Positions 40,796-49,445 of a stretch of 64,000 bases of DNA are shown in pieces. The notes under the pieces are model-generated. The model made no database searches. It saw nothing but the letters and a program-made list of their open reading frames with translations, and was not told the origin of the DNA. Both the position numbers and the translations under genes were made by a program. The stretch's first letter is position 1. Every line of letters begins with the position of its first letter. The DNA lies in contig CAKOMW010000002.1 in the NCBI GenBank assembly GCA_934096805.1, forward strand, positions 124,001 through 188,000, in the 5' to 3' direction. This DNA is from an uncultured Bacilli bacterium. Its GTDB lineage: Bacteria; Bacillota_I; Bacilli_A; RF39; UBA660.

Positions 40796-41569
40796 ATGAA
40801 CGAAGTAAACAGAATAATTAATGAAAGTGGAATATCAAAGGTAAGTGTAGCTAAATTTTTAGGAGTTTCTCGTCAAATGTTATATAATTATTTAGCTCTT
40901 TCTTCATTAGAAGAATTACCAAAAGATAAAGAAAATAGATTACTACTTTTTCTTGGTGTAGAAAAAGAAGATGAGTTAAAAAATATCAAGGTTAATGAAA
41001 AATACATCAAAGAATTAGAAGCAAAAATATCTGATGGAATAGTTGACAATGCTAGAGAACAAATAACTGATTTCAAAGGCTTAAGTAAAAAAGAACAATC
41101 TTTACTTACCGATTTATTTGTTTATTTAAAAGAAAAAATAACTGAAGACAATGAAACAAATACTGAAGTTAATTACCAAACATTAAAGTATTTATTAAAC
41201 TATTTACAAGCTATGGACCAAATGGAAGAATTAAAATATATTTTAGCATATTTTGCTAAAACTAACTGTGCCACTAACGTAAATGAATTTATATATGATG
41301 AGGATAAACAATATATTTTTGAAGGCATTTTCTACTCTGCTATGACGCTTTATTCGAGTAGGGGAGCATCACGTAGTAAAGTAGCAGAACAACATAAAAA
41401 GTTTGAAATAGAAATTGCTAAAAAACAAGAAGACAAATTAAGTAGAACTGAAGAACTATTTACTTTAAGAAAACAAGCTTTACAAGAACTTGGTTATTCT
41501 TCAATTAATGAGGCAAATGGAAAAGAAGTTTTTGAAAAAATTGCTGAAATTATGTCTAGAAAACTTTAA
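40796..41569 (+). CDS. XRE-type helix-turn-helix transcriptional regulator
   Basis: A 257-aa DNA-binding protein. The N-terminus (INESGISKVSVAKFLGVSRQMLYNYL, residues 6-31) is a lambda-repressor-like HTH. The rest is acidic and helical, with a segment around DGIVDNAREQITDFKGLSK and a long C-terminal helix that may serve dimerisation or sensing; I recognise no ligand domain. AAGGAGGT precedes ATG 40796; the longer upstream frame crosses the promoter and is rejected. Targets are unknown, but a palindrome in its own promoter suggests autoregulation. Confidence 0.7.
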   Translation: MNEVNRIINESGISKVSVAKFLGVSRQMLYNYLALSSLEELPKDKENRLLLFLGVEKEDELKNIKVNEKYIKELEAKISDGIVDNAREQITDFKGLSKKEQSLLTDLFVYLKEKITEDNETNTEVNYQTLKYLLNYLQAMDQMEELKYILAYFAKTNCATNVNEFIYDEDKQYIFEGIFYSAMTLYSSRGASRSKVAEQHKKFEIEIAKKQEDKLSRTEELFTLRKQALQELGYSSINEANGKEVFEKIAEIMSRKL

Positions 41570-41610
41570 TATAATTAAATACGAATATTTTATAAAATTA
41601 TTATGCTTAT

Positions 41611-41663
41611 AATTTAAATCAAGATGGATAATCCATCCATCTTTTTAACTGTCGATTTAAATT
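41611..41663 (+). terminator. terminator inside a larger inverted repeat
   Basis: AGATGGAT pairs with ATCCATCT (41622-41629 with 41635-41642), then T4. It is enclosed by a perfect 10-bp inverted repeat, AATTTAAATC (41611-41620) and GATTTAAATT (41654-41663). It probably ends the HTH-regulator transcript. Confidence 0.75.
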
Positions 41664-41766
41664 ACAGCACTCTATCTTCTCCTAAAAAAGTATACACTCC
41701 CCCTACTTCATTAAATTTGAAAAAGAGAGTAGTATCCTAAATTAAATTATGGTATAGATGGATTAG

Positions 41767-41971
41767 AAATCAGACATATCTATAATAGTATTTATTGTTT
41801 TTTGTGTTTTTTTAATAGTTTTAGCATTTAAATTTTTTATATTTTAAAACTCATAATGAAATAAAAATTAATGATAGATATTTGGAAAAAGAAGCTGAAC
41901 TTAAAGAATTAAGAGAACATAATATTAATATATATAAAGAAGAAAATAATCAAAAAGAAGATGAAATATAG
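41767..41971 (+). pseudogene. broken small membrane protein gene
   Basis: Two frames together read as one small protein: a hydrophobic helix (ISIIVFIVFCVFLIVLAF) and then a charged tail (NDRYLEKEAELKELREHN...KEDEI). They are joined by a one-base shift at a T6 run near 41830, and no start codon precedes the helix in frame (TAG lies just before). A perfect terminator follows the final stop, so this was once an expressed gene. The stretch 41570-42032 holds nothing else besides hairpins. Confidence 0.4.
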
Positions 41972-41988
41972 CTCATCTTCTTATCTTT
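41955..41988. terminator. rho-independent terminator
   Basis: AAGAAGATGA pairs perfectly with TCATCTTCTT around AATATAGC and is followed by T-rich sequence. Confidence 0.85.
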
Positions 41989-42032
41989 TTTCTATCAAAA
42001 CACAACTTCCGATAATTGATATTATGACATTT

Positions 42033-42476
42033 TTACTCAATTTGACTAGTTATGTCTTTACTAGTAATATTAAATTTAATGTGATTTTCAACTACTCCAG
42101 AATAGAAATATAACTCATATATTTCTTTTTTAGTAATATTATACTCTAATATATATGGTACAGTTTGATTATTTTTTATTATATTACTATTGTTAATATA
42201 AGTATTAGGTACTTGTACTTTATTGATATCATAAAGTTTAAAAGACTTATCACTATCAATAGTAATAGTGCTGCCAGTTTTATTAGTTATGTTTAATTTA
42301 ATGTTTAGTTTTTTATTAGTTTCATCATATATGACTTCATATATTTTCAAGTTAATTTTATCTGCAGTTGCATCTTCATTAACTGAATATTCTGGTTTTA
42401 TTGGTATCTTTTTATCGCATCCTATTACAAGTAAACAAACAGACAAAGCAATTAACGAGATTAAAATTTTTTTAAT
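42033..42476 (-). CDS. small lipoprotein, apparent ATT start
   Basis: A 147-aa exported lipoprotein. The lipobox is LLVIGC with the acylated Cys followed by DKK; after the signal comes a beta-rich domain (residues ~50-145: YEVIYDETNKKLNIKLNITNKTG...) of the kind seen in DUF4352/telomeric-repeat-like lipoprotein domains. The natural start MKKILISL is written ATT-AAA-AAA-ATT at 42476, with GGGAGCGTGAT just upstream. No ATG, GTG or TTG gives a complete signal peptide; TTG 42446 would leave only a stub. Its ligand is unknown. Confidence 0.7.
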   Translation of the reverse strand: MKKILISLIALSVCLLVIGCDKKIPIKPEYSVNEDATADKINLKIYEVIYDETNKKLNIKLNITNKTGSTITIDSDKSFKLYDINKVQVPNTYINNSNIIKNNQTVPYILEYNITKKEIYELYFYSGVVENHIKFNITSKDITSQIE

Positions 42477-42507
42477 AATATCACGCTCCCTTTTTTATTA
42501 TATTTTT

Positions 42508-43677
42508 TTAAATTAATTTATCTAAGTATGACTCCCCTATCATCGGAGGGTCTACTTCAAAATTATCAGCAATAGTTGCACCAATATCAGCAAAAGTAGA
42601 CATAATTGGTAAATTTTTTGGATTTCTAAAGACTCTACTATAGATTATAACAGGTGTATTTTCTCTAGTATGGTCAGTTCCTGTATATGTTGGATCATTA
42701 CCATGATCAGCAGTTATAATAAGCAAATCATCATTATTTAAATTATTAAGTAACATAGGAATTTCTACATCAAATTCTTCGATTGCATTAGCATAACCTA
42801 AAGAATCTCTACGATGTCCATATAATGTATCAAAATCATTCAAATTAGCAAAGCATAAACCAGTGAAGTTTTTAGTCATGACATCTAGTAATTTATCAAC
42901 TGCTTCCTTATTAGAATGTGAAGTTAGCTTCTTAGTTATTCCTTCTCCATCAAATATATCATATATTTTTCCAATAGATATAACACTAAGTCCTTTATCT
43001 TTTAGTTTATTTAATACTGATTTAGTTGGAGGTTTCAAACTAAAATCACGTCTATTACCAGTTCTTTTGAAATTATCTTTATTACTTCCAATGAAAGGTC
43101 TAGCAATAACACGACCAACTTTCCATTCATCTTTTGTTGTGATGTTCCTAATTATTTCACAATATTTATAAAGAAGATCTACCGGTATTACTGCTTCATG
43201 TGCTGCTACTTGAAGAACTGAATCAGCTGAAGTATAAATAATTAAAGCTCCAGTTTTTATATGTTCTTCTCCCAATTCTTTGATTATTTCAGTACCAGAG
43301 GCAGCCACATTTCCAATTACCTTTCTTCCTGTTTGAGTTTCAATTTCTTTTATTAGTTCCTTAGGAAAACCTGTTTCTGTAAATGTTTTAAATGGAACAT
43401 TATTTCTTAATCCAATTATTTCATAATGACCATTTAAAGTGTCTTTTCCTTTATTATTAGGTCTTGCAATTGTATAATAAGCCTCTGTTTCATCATTTTC
43501 ATTCATATTAATTGTGTCTAAAAAACCTAGTTTTTTTAAATTAGGAATAAATAAATTATGCTTGTCATTAATATGTTTTAATGTGTTAGAGCCAACATCT
43601 CCATAATTTACAGCATCCTGTGCTTCCCCTACTCCAAGTGAATCTAAAACTATTAAAAATATTCTCTTAAATTTCAT
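42508..43677 (-). CDS. deoB: phosphopentomutase DeoB
   Basis: Interconverts (deoxy)ribose 1-phosphate and 5-phosphate in nucleoside salvage. The 389-aa protein has the metal-binding motifs of the alkaline-phosphatase superfamily: FLIVLDSLGVGE at the start, FANLNDFDTLYGHRRD, then ITADHGNDPTYTGTDHTRE near the end. GYVGSNTLKH-like GDVGSNTLKHI is also present. AAGGAGGAAT precedes the ATG. It follows xerD at 11 bases, the same pairing as in Bacillus (xerD/ripX-drm). Confidence 0.95.
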   Translation of the reverse strand: MKFKRIFLIVLDSLGVGEAQDAVNYGDVGSNTLKHINDKHNLFIPNLKKLGFLDTINMNENDETEAYYTIARPNNKGKDTLNGHYEIIGLRNNVPFKTFTETGFPKELIKEIETQTGRKVIGNVAASGTEIIKELGEEHIKTGALIIYTSADSVLQVAAHEAVIPVDLLYKYCEIIRNITTKDEWKVGRVIARPFIGSNKDNFKRTGNRRDFSLKPPTKSVLNKLKDKGLSVISIGKIYDIFDGEGITKKLTSHSNKEAVDKLLDVMTKNFTGLCFANLNDFDTLYGHRRDSLGYANAIEEFDVEIPMLLNNLNNDDLLIITADHGNDPTYTGTDHTRENTPVIIYSRVFRNPKNLPIMSTFADIGATIADNFEVDPPMIGESYLDKLI

Positions 43678-43688
43678 GCTATTCCTCC

Positions 43689-44588
43689 TTAAATTTTGTT
43701 TCTTTTATGATATTTTAAATAATCATTTCTTTTTTTCTCATTACTAACATGTGTATATATAGTAGTAGTACTAATGTCACTATGTCCTAAAAGCTCTTGA
43801 ATGCTTCTTAAATCTGCTCCACAGTTTAACATATGAGTAGCAAAAGAATGTCTAAGCATATGTGGAGTAATGTTTTTGGTAAGACCTTGTTTCTTAGCTA
43901 TTTTTTTAAGTATTAACCCAAAACTTTCTCTGCTAATCTGTTCTCCTTTATTATTTAAAAACATATAGTCAGTTAATTTTCCTTTCAAAAAACTTCCTCT
44001 TATATCCAAATACATTTTTAAATAGTTAAGTGAGTAAGAACTAACTGGTATAATCCTTTCTTTGCTTCCTTTACCAAAGACTTTAACAACAGCATTTTCA
44101 AAATCTACATCATGCATTTTTAGATTTGTCAGCTCACTAATTCTAACTCCCGTAGAATACAACATTTCTAACATTGCTTTATTACGATAATCTTCTTTTG
44201 TATAAAGTGAAATGTCAAGTAATTGTTTTACTTCTTTGACAGATAAAACATTAGGCAAAGTTTTCTTTTTTTTAGGTCTATCAATGTTCTCACAAGGATT
44301 AATATCTATTTGTTTTTCTTTCAATAAATAGATATAAAAGTTGTTCATTGAGGTAATACTATTTGTCTTGGAACTCACTTTATTTAAACTAAAGCTATCT
44401 GTCAAATACTGCTCAATGTCTTTTTGAGTAACACTTAATAATTTTTTATTTTTATTTATTAGGTATTTCTCAAAGGCAATTAGGTTACATTTGTATTTCT
44501 TTATGGTAGCTTCACTTAAGTTCCTTTCATACTTTAAATAATCAATATAATCTAAAATAAAGTCATTGATTTTATAAATATTCCCCAT
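43689..44588 (-). CDS. xerD: tyrosine recombinase XerD
   Basis: A 299-aa site-specific recombinase for chromosome dimer resolution. The N-terminal SAM-like domain (FILDYIDYLKYERNLSEATIKKY) is followed by the catalytic domain with Arg in YSTGVRISEL, the HMLRHSFATHML box (His and Arg), LLGHSDISTTTIYTHV with the last His and the nucleophile Tyr. All active-site residues are in place. Its pairing with deoB supports the housekeeping XerD role rather than a mobile-element integrase. Confidence 0.93.
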   Translation of the reverse strand: MGNIYKINDFILDYIDYLKYERNLSEATIKKYKCNLIAFEKYLINKNKKLLSVTQKDIEQYLTDSFSLNKVSSKTNSITSMNNFYIYLLKEKQIDINPCENIDRPKKKKTLPNVLSVKEVKQLLDISLYTKEDYRNKAMLEMLYSTGVRISELTNLKMHDVDFENAVVKVFGKGSKERIIPVSSYSLNYLKMYLDIRGSFLKGKLTDYMFLNNKGEQISRESFGLILKKIAKKQGLTKNITPHMLRHSFATHMLNCGADLRSIQELLGHSDISTTTIYTHVSNEKKRNDYLKYHKRNKI

Positions 44589-44715
44589 ATATATACCTCT
44601 TACTAAATATTATAGCATTTTTATTTTAATTATTGAAGAATATATTTAAAAAGTTTACATTATTTGATACAATAAATATGAAAGTTTTAGAAAAAAAGAA
44701 AGGAATGATACTACT

Positions 44716-45930
44716 ATGAATGAACCATTAGCAATTAAATTAAAACCAAAATCTTTAAAAGATGTTATTGGACAAGAAAAATTAATAGGAAAAGATAAAA
44801 TTATTTCTAATATGGTTAAAAATAATAAGATTTTTTCAATGATTTTATATGGTGAACCTGGTATTGGTAAAACTAGTATTGCCACTGCAATGGTAAATGA
44901 TTTAAAAACAAACTATCGTTTTTTAAATGCTGTTATTCATAAAAAACAAGATTTTGATATAGTTATTGAGGAAGCTAAAATGTATGATGGTATGATTTTA
45001 ATTGTTGATGAAATACATAGATTAAATAAAGATAAACAAGATATTTTGCTCCCTTGTTTAGAAAGTGGACTTATTACATTAATTGGGCTTACTACCTCTA
45101 ACCCATATCATGTTATAAATCCCGCTATAAGAAGTAGATGTCAAATATTTAAATTAGAACCTCTTAGTGAAAATGATATTTTAAAAGGACTTAAAAAAGC
45201 TATTAAAACAGAATACTTAAAAGATATTAAAATAAATAATGAAGCACTAAAGTATATTGCAAAAATATCTAAATATGATTTAAGATTTGCTTACAATCTA
45301 CTTGAAGTATCATATTATTACAATAAAGAACATGATATTAATATAGACGTAGTTAAAACCATTAATAATACACCAATTGTAACAGGCGATAAAAATGAAG
45401 AAAGCTATTATAATTCACTATCAGGACTTCAAAAATCTATAAGAGGATCTTCAGTAAATGCTGCCCTTCATTATTTAGCACAGCTTCTTATTATGGAAGA
45501 CTTAGACATTATTTTCAGGAGATTATCCGTTATATGTTATGAAGATATAGGACTTGCTAATCCCTCAATTGGCCCAAAACTAAATGCAGTAATTTCAGCT
45601 TGTGAAAGAGTTGGTTTACCTGAGGCAAGAATTCCTTTATCTAATATTGTAATTGAAATGTGTCTTTCTCCAAAAAGTAACAGTGCTTATTTAGCAATAG
45701 ATAAGGCCATAAACGAAATAAAAGAAAAGTCTATTGGAAATGTTCCAAGTTTTATTAAAAGTCCTAATATAGGCTATTTATACCCTCATAATTACCCAAA
45801 TAGTTTAGTTAAGCAAAATTATATGCCTGATAAAATAAAAGATAGTGTGTACTATCATCCTAAAGAAACATCCAAGTATGAAAAATCTTTAAAGAGTGTG
45901 TATGAAAAGATTAATAAAATAATAAACTAA
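44716..45930 (+). CDS. rarA: replication-associated recombination protein RarA (MgsA)
   Basis: A clamp-loader-like AAA+ ATPase of 404 aa that acts at stalled forks. Walker A is GEPGIGKTS (residues ~46-54), Walker B LIVDEIHRLNK, sensor 1 GLTTSNPYHVINPAIRSRC with the Arg finger. The C-terminal tetramerisation domain contains SGLQKSIRGSSVNAALHYLAQL and YEDIGLANP. The MNEPLAIKLKPKSLKDVIGQ start is typical. It is divergent from xerD and ends at a clear terminator. Confidence 0.95.
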   Translation: MNEPLAIKLKPKSLKDVIGQEKLIGKDKIISNMVKNNKIFSMILYGEPGIGKTSIATAMVNDLKTNYRFLNAVIHKKQDFDIVIEEAKMYDGMILIVDEIHRLNKDKQDILLPCLESGLITLIGLTTSNPYHVINPAIRSRCQIFKLEPLSENDILKGLKKAIKTEYLKDIKINNEALKYIAKISKYDLRFAYNLLEVSYYYNKEHDINIDVVKTINNTPIVTGDKNEESYYNSLSGLQKSIRGSSVNAALHYLAQLLIMEDLDIIFRRLSVICYEDIGLANPSIGPKLNAVISACERVGLPEARIPLSNIVIEMCLSPKSNSAYLAIDKAINEIKEKSIGNVPSFIKSPNIGYLYPHNYPNSLVKQNYMPDKIKDSVYYHPKETSKYEKSLKSVYEKINKIIN

Positions 45931-45952
45931 ATTTTATAAATTATACTTTTTT

Positions 45953-45980
45953 AAAAGAACAGGAATTTGTTCTTTTTTAT
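45953..45980 (+). terminator. terminator of rarA
   Basis: AAAAGAACA pairs with TGTTCTTTT around GGAATT, followed by more T. Confidence 0.88.
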
Positions 45981-46059
45981 ATTTTGAATTAATTAGAAGA
46001 TATAAATTTACTAAAAAAGACCATTACAATATTATTAGTAATAGTCAAGAAATATTATT

Positions 46060-46752
46060 TTAATCTATATTGAAGAAATTAGTAATTCCCTCTACTCCAT
46101 CATAGTAATAATTCATCGCTTCAGCACATAAGCTCATCTTTTCTTTATCTATAGTTTTATTTTCTTTATATTCTTTTATTATTTGATTAACTAAATTATC
46201 ATAGTAGAAAGTAATTGAACCATATTTTGACATGATAAGAACATTTACTAGGGCATCTATTTTTGATTTAATATCATCTTCTATATTAGATAATAAATAG
46301 TCATTAAGTTCTATCTTTTCTCCATCAATTTCTAGTTTATCTCCTAAAATACTAGATAATTTCTTTTGCAATGGTAATTGTTCATTTTTAATGTCCTCAA
46401 TTAAATAATTTTTATATTGTAATGCCTTTTCTACAGTGTATTTTGATATTTCTTTTTGCTTATCATTTATATTTTTAGGAATTATTTCACCCATAGCAAA
46501 ATCTTTTTCTGCTGTTTTGTTAAATTCTACAACGGTTTCAGTATCAACATCAATTAAAAGCCAATATTCTGGTATTACCCCTCCTGAAATATCCCAAACT
46601 TTATCATCTTCTCTAGTCAACAAGACACCAACGTATAGTTTATTGTTGTGGGCTCTAAGCATTGGATATAGAGGAATATATGTTTCCAATCCCTTTTCTT
46701 TTTTTATTTTGTTTGCAATATCTAGATACTTATCTAAGTTTAAATTATTCAT
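46060..46752 (-). CDS. hypothetical protein linked to an ECF sigma factor
   Basis: A 230-aa soluble protein. The first 80 residues suggest a beta-rich domain (LYVGVLLTREDDKVWDISGG, WLLIDVDTETVVEFN); the rest is helical and acidic. It has no membrane helix or zinc motif of classical anti-sigma factors. It starts inside the end of the sigma-factor gene (8-base overlap), with AGGAGAGATAT upstream, so the two are translated together. A soluble regulator or target of the sigma factor is possible but unproven. Confidence 0.6.
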   Translation of the reverse strand: MNNLNLDKYLDIANKIKKEKGLETYIPLYPMLRAHNNKLYVGVLLTREDDKVWDISGGVIPEYWLLIDVDTETVVEFNKTAEKDFAMGEIIPKNINDKQKEISKYTVEKALQYKNYLIEDIKNEQLPLQKKLSSILGDKLEIDGEKIELNDYLLSNIEDDIKSKIDALVNVLIMSKYGSITFYYDNLVNQIIKEYKENKTIDKEKMSLCAEAMNYYYDGVEGITNFFNID

Positions 46753-47218
46753 TATATCTCTCCTTTATCTTTTTTCTAGCATTATATAAATAATATTTTA
46801 TATTAGATTCGCTAGTTTCAGTATTTTTACTTATTTCTTTTATTGAAAGGTCATTTAGGTAATACATTTTAAATATTGTTGCTTCTTTTTCTGTTAAACC
46901 AATATTATCTAAATTATTTATAATCTCTTTATATATGATTTTATCTATCAAAAATACTTCATAACTAGTTTGATACTCTTCTTCAAATGTTATATTGTTT
47001 TTTTCTTTAATATATTGTTTTGCTCTGGTGCACCAAATATTATGAGCAATTTTCCATATTAAATTTTCTATTTTGTCTACTTTTACATTCGCTCCAAAGT
47101 ATTCAAATATGGCAAGAAAAATACTATTCGTTAAGTCTTCAGCATCTTCTTTATTATTTGTTTTCTTTAAAGACCAATTATAAATCTTAGAATAATATTC
47201 ATCATAAATCAAATCCAT
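46745..47218 (-). CDS. ECF-type RNA polymerase sigma factor
   Basis: A 157-aa sigma-70 family protein of the extracytoplasmic function class. Region 2 reads YSKIYNWSLKKTNNKEDAEDLTNSIFLAIFEYF and region 4 reads LTEKEATIFKMYYLNDLSIKEIS followed by the HTH ETSESNIKYYLYNARKKIKE. ATG 47218 follows AAGGTGATTG; a GTG at 47227 is the alternative. It overlaps the next gene, which is likely its functional partner. The promoters it reads are not evident in the window. Confidence 0.88.
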   Translation of the reverse strand: MDLIYDEYYSKIYNWSLKKTNNKEDAEDLTNSIFLAIFEYFGANVKVDKIENLIWKIAHNIWCTRAKQYIKEKNNITFEEEYQTSYEVFLIDKIIYKEIINNLDNIGLTEKEATIFKMYYLNDLSIKEISKNTETSESNIKYYLYNARKKIKERYNE

Positions 47219-47305
47219 ATCAATCACCTTTCACTTATATAGTGTTATTTTTTTATATTTGGTTAGTTATTGATTATATTTTTTATATAATTTTAGAAAA
47301 GTATT

Positions 47306-47980
47306 CTATTTAATTATATCATTAATTATATAACTAGTAATTAATAACCCTGCACTTGCAGGAACAAAACAATTACTTCCAATAATAGTTCCTTTTGTTT
47401 TAATAGGCATTTCAGTTGATGATACACAAGGTATTTTACCATTTATTTTTTCATCTTTTACCCATTTTCTAAGAATCTTGGCAATTTTATCATAACTAGT
47501 TTTCCTAATATCAATAATCTCTATTTTACTAGGATCCATTTTATTACCCATTCCCATTGAAGTAATAAATTTAATCTTTCTACTTAAGCATTCTTTTATT
47601 AATAGCTTTTTAGTATTTATGCTATCACAACAATCTATTAAGTAATCAAAGTCATAATCAAAGAGTTTTTTATAATTTGTTTCATCTATAAACTTATCTA
47701 TTATTGTAACATTGCAATTTTCATTAATATCTTTTATTCTTTCATAGAAAGCATCAGTTTTCTTACGTTTTATATTTTTATTAGTAGCAATTATTTGTCT
47801 ATTTAAATTAGTTATATCAATAATATCAAAGTCTACCAATATGATATTATTTATTCCTGATCTTACAAGAGACTCGGTAACATAGCCTCCTACTCCACCG
47901 AGACCCACCACTAATACTTTTGTATCTGTTATTTTTTTTATATTTTCTGTTCCTATTAATATTTCTAATCTTTCTAACAT
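47306..47980 (-). CDS. tcdA: tRNA threonylcarbamoyladenosine dehydratase TcdA
   Basis: An E1-like ThiF-family enzyme of 224 aa that cyclises t6A37 in tRNA with ATP. The nucleotide loop is VVGLGGVGGYVTESLVRSG (residues 24-42), followed by VDFDIIDITNLNRQI with the adenylation Asp and Arg, DCCDSINTKKLL and a late SAGLL segment. The Cys in DCCDS and the absence of ThiS-like partners fit TcdA rather than ThiF or MoeB. It is followed by yebC upstream in the same direction at 25 bases. Confidence 0.88.
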   Translation of the reverse strand: MLERLEILIGTENIKKITDTKVLVVGLGGVGGYVTESLVRSGINNIILVDFDIIDITNLNRQIIATNKNIKRKKTDAFYERIKDINENCNVTIIDKFIDETNYKKLFDYDFDYLIDCCDSINTKKLLIKECLSRKIKFITSMGMGNKMDPSKIEIIDIRKTSYDKIAKILRKWVKDEKINGKIPCVSSTEMPIKTKGTIIGSNCFVPASAGLLITSYIINDIIK

Positions 47981-48005
47981 AGTACCTCCAAAAAAGAAGA
48001 AGAGC

Positions 48006-48728
48006 TTAGTCTTCTTCTAGGTTATGATATACATCTTGAACATCTTCGATTTCTTCTAAAGCATCAATAAGTTTATATATTTTTTCTTTCTTTTCATCAT
48101 CAAGAGCTACAGTCATACTTGGAATGAATCTTACTTCATTCATTATTTTTTCTTCAATACCAGCTTCTTCTAAAGCCTTATTCATATTGATAAAGTTTTC
48201 AAATGTTGTATAAATAACATATGAGTCTTCTTCAGTAATAAAATCGATAGCATCATTATTAAGGGCTATCATCATTACTTCATCTTCATCGTAAGTCTTA
48301 GGAAGAACAATAATGCCTTTTTTCTCAAACATATAGCTAACAGAGCCGTCAGTACCTAAATTACCACCACGTTTAGTAAAGGCTGCCCTTACCATACTAG
48401 CAGTTCTATTCCTATTATCAGTCAAACAATCAACCATAACTGCCACTCCATTAGGCCCATATCCTTCATACCTTACTGATTCATAGTTTGTAGAATCATT
48501 CATATTGTGTGCTTTATCAATTGCTGCTTGTATCCTATCCTTAGGCATATTTTCTGCTTTAGCTTTATCAATAATCATTCTAAGTGACGGATTGTTATCA
48601 GGGTTTTTGTCTCCTCCTTTAGCAGCCACATAGATTTCTTTAGCTAATTTTTGAAAGATTTTACTTCTCTCAGCATCTATTAATCCCTTTTTCCTTTTAA
48701 TTGTTGCCCATTTTGAATGTCCACTCAT
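48006..48728 (-). CDS. yebC: YebC/PmpR family protein
   Basis: A 240-aa member of the conserved YebC family, first described as a DNA-binding regulator and more recently linked to translation of proline-rich stretches. It opens MSGHSKWATIKRKKGLIDAERSKIF and carries GGDKNPDNNPSLR, YEGYGPNGVA, DCLTDNRNRTAS and the acidic C-terminal domain, all hallmarks. Length is standard. A close terminator-like pair of AAGAAGA/TCTTCTT surrounds its stop. Confidence 0.95.
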   Translation of the reverse strand: MSGHSKWATIKRKKGLIDAERSKIFQKLAKEIYVAAKGGDKNPDNNPSLRMIIDKAKAENMPKDRIQAAIDKAHNMNDSTNYESVRYEGYGPNGVAVMVDCLTDNRNRTASMVRAAFTKRGGNLGTDGSVSYMFEKKGIIVLPKTYDEDEVMMIALNNDAIDFITEEDSYVIYTTFENFINMNKALEEAGIEEKIMNEVRFIPSMTVALDDEKKEKIYKLIDALEEIEDVQDVYHNLEED

Positions 48729-48739
48729 CTTATCACTCC

Positions 48740-49444
48740 TTAACTTATTAATTTGATTAACATTGGACCTAGTAGTAGTAAAAGCAGTAATGGTATAAAA
48801 AATATTACTGATACTATACTTATTTTTACTGGCATCTTACTAATTATTGCTTTTGTTTCTAATACCCTTTTTTCTCTTAAATAATCTATTTGATTATACA
48901 TAGTTTCAACAATATCATTACCAAAGGTATTAGCCTGTTCAATATTTAATATAATATTATTCACAGTATCACTAGGAATTCTTTTTCTTAAGTCCTCTAA
49001 TGAATTATTTAAATCTTTTCCAAGATTAATATCTTTTAATACCTTTTGTATTTCAACTGATAAAGAAGAATCAATGTTTTTAGAAGTAATTTCTAAAGAT
49101 GTTTTTATGCTCCTACCTGCCTCTAGAGAAAGAGCAAATACTTCAAAAAAATATAAAGCATCTTTTTCTATTACTTTTCTTCTTTCATTAATCTTAGTAT
49201 CTAGTACAATAGGAACAAAGAGTACATACACTAAAAAAGCAATAATTGGTGCAAGTATGTAACCAAAATCCAAGAAATATAATACCACAAAAAATACTAA
49301 AATAGAAGATATTAATCTAATATTTAGCAACTTTATAGGGTCAGTATTAGAATCTATACCTAGATAAGCTACTTTTTTTTGCATATTTTCAATCTGTCTT
49401 TCACTATAAATTTTGTATTCAACTGTTCTTTTATTTCCTTTCAT
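48740..49444 (-). CDS. tadC: TadC-like inner-membrane pilus assembly protein
   Basis: A 234-aa GspF-domain protein with two N-terminal helices and one C-terminal helix. The cytoplasmic GspF domain contains FFEVFALSLEAGRSIKTSLEITS and IEQANTFGNDIVETMYNQIDYLREKR. TadB and TadC together form the membrane platform on which the TadA ATPase acts to assemble Flp pili. It begins one base past the TadB stop and is the last gene of the tad operon. Confidence 0.85.
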   Translation of the reverse strand: MKGNKRTVEYKIYSERQIENMQKKVAYLGIDSNTDPIKLLNIRLISSILVFFVVLYFLDFGYILAPIIAFLVYVLFVPIVLDTKINERRKVIEKDALYFFEVFALSLEAGRSIKTSLEITSKNIDSSLSVEIQKVLKDINLGKDLNNSLEDLRKRIPSDTVNNIILNIEQANTFGNDIVETMYNQIDYLREKRVLETKAIISKMPVKISIVSVIFFIPLLLLLLLGPMLIKLIS

Positions 49445-49445
49445 G

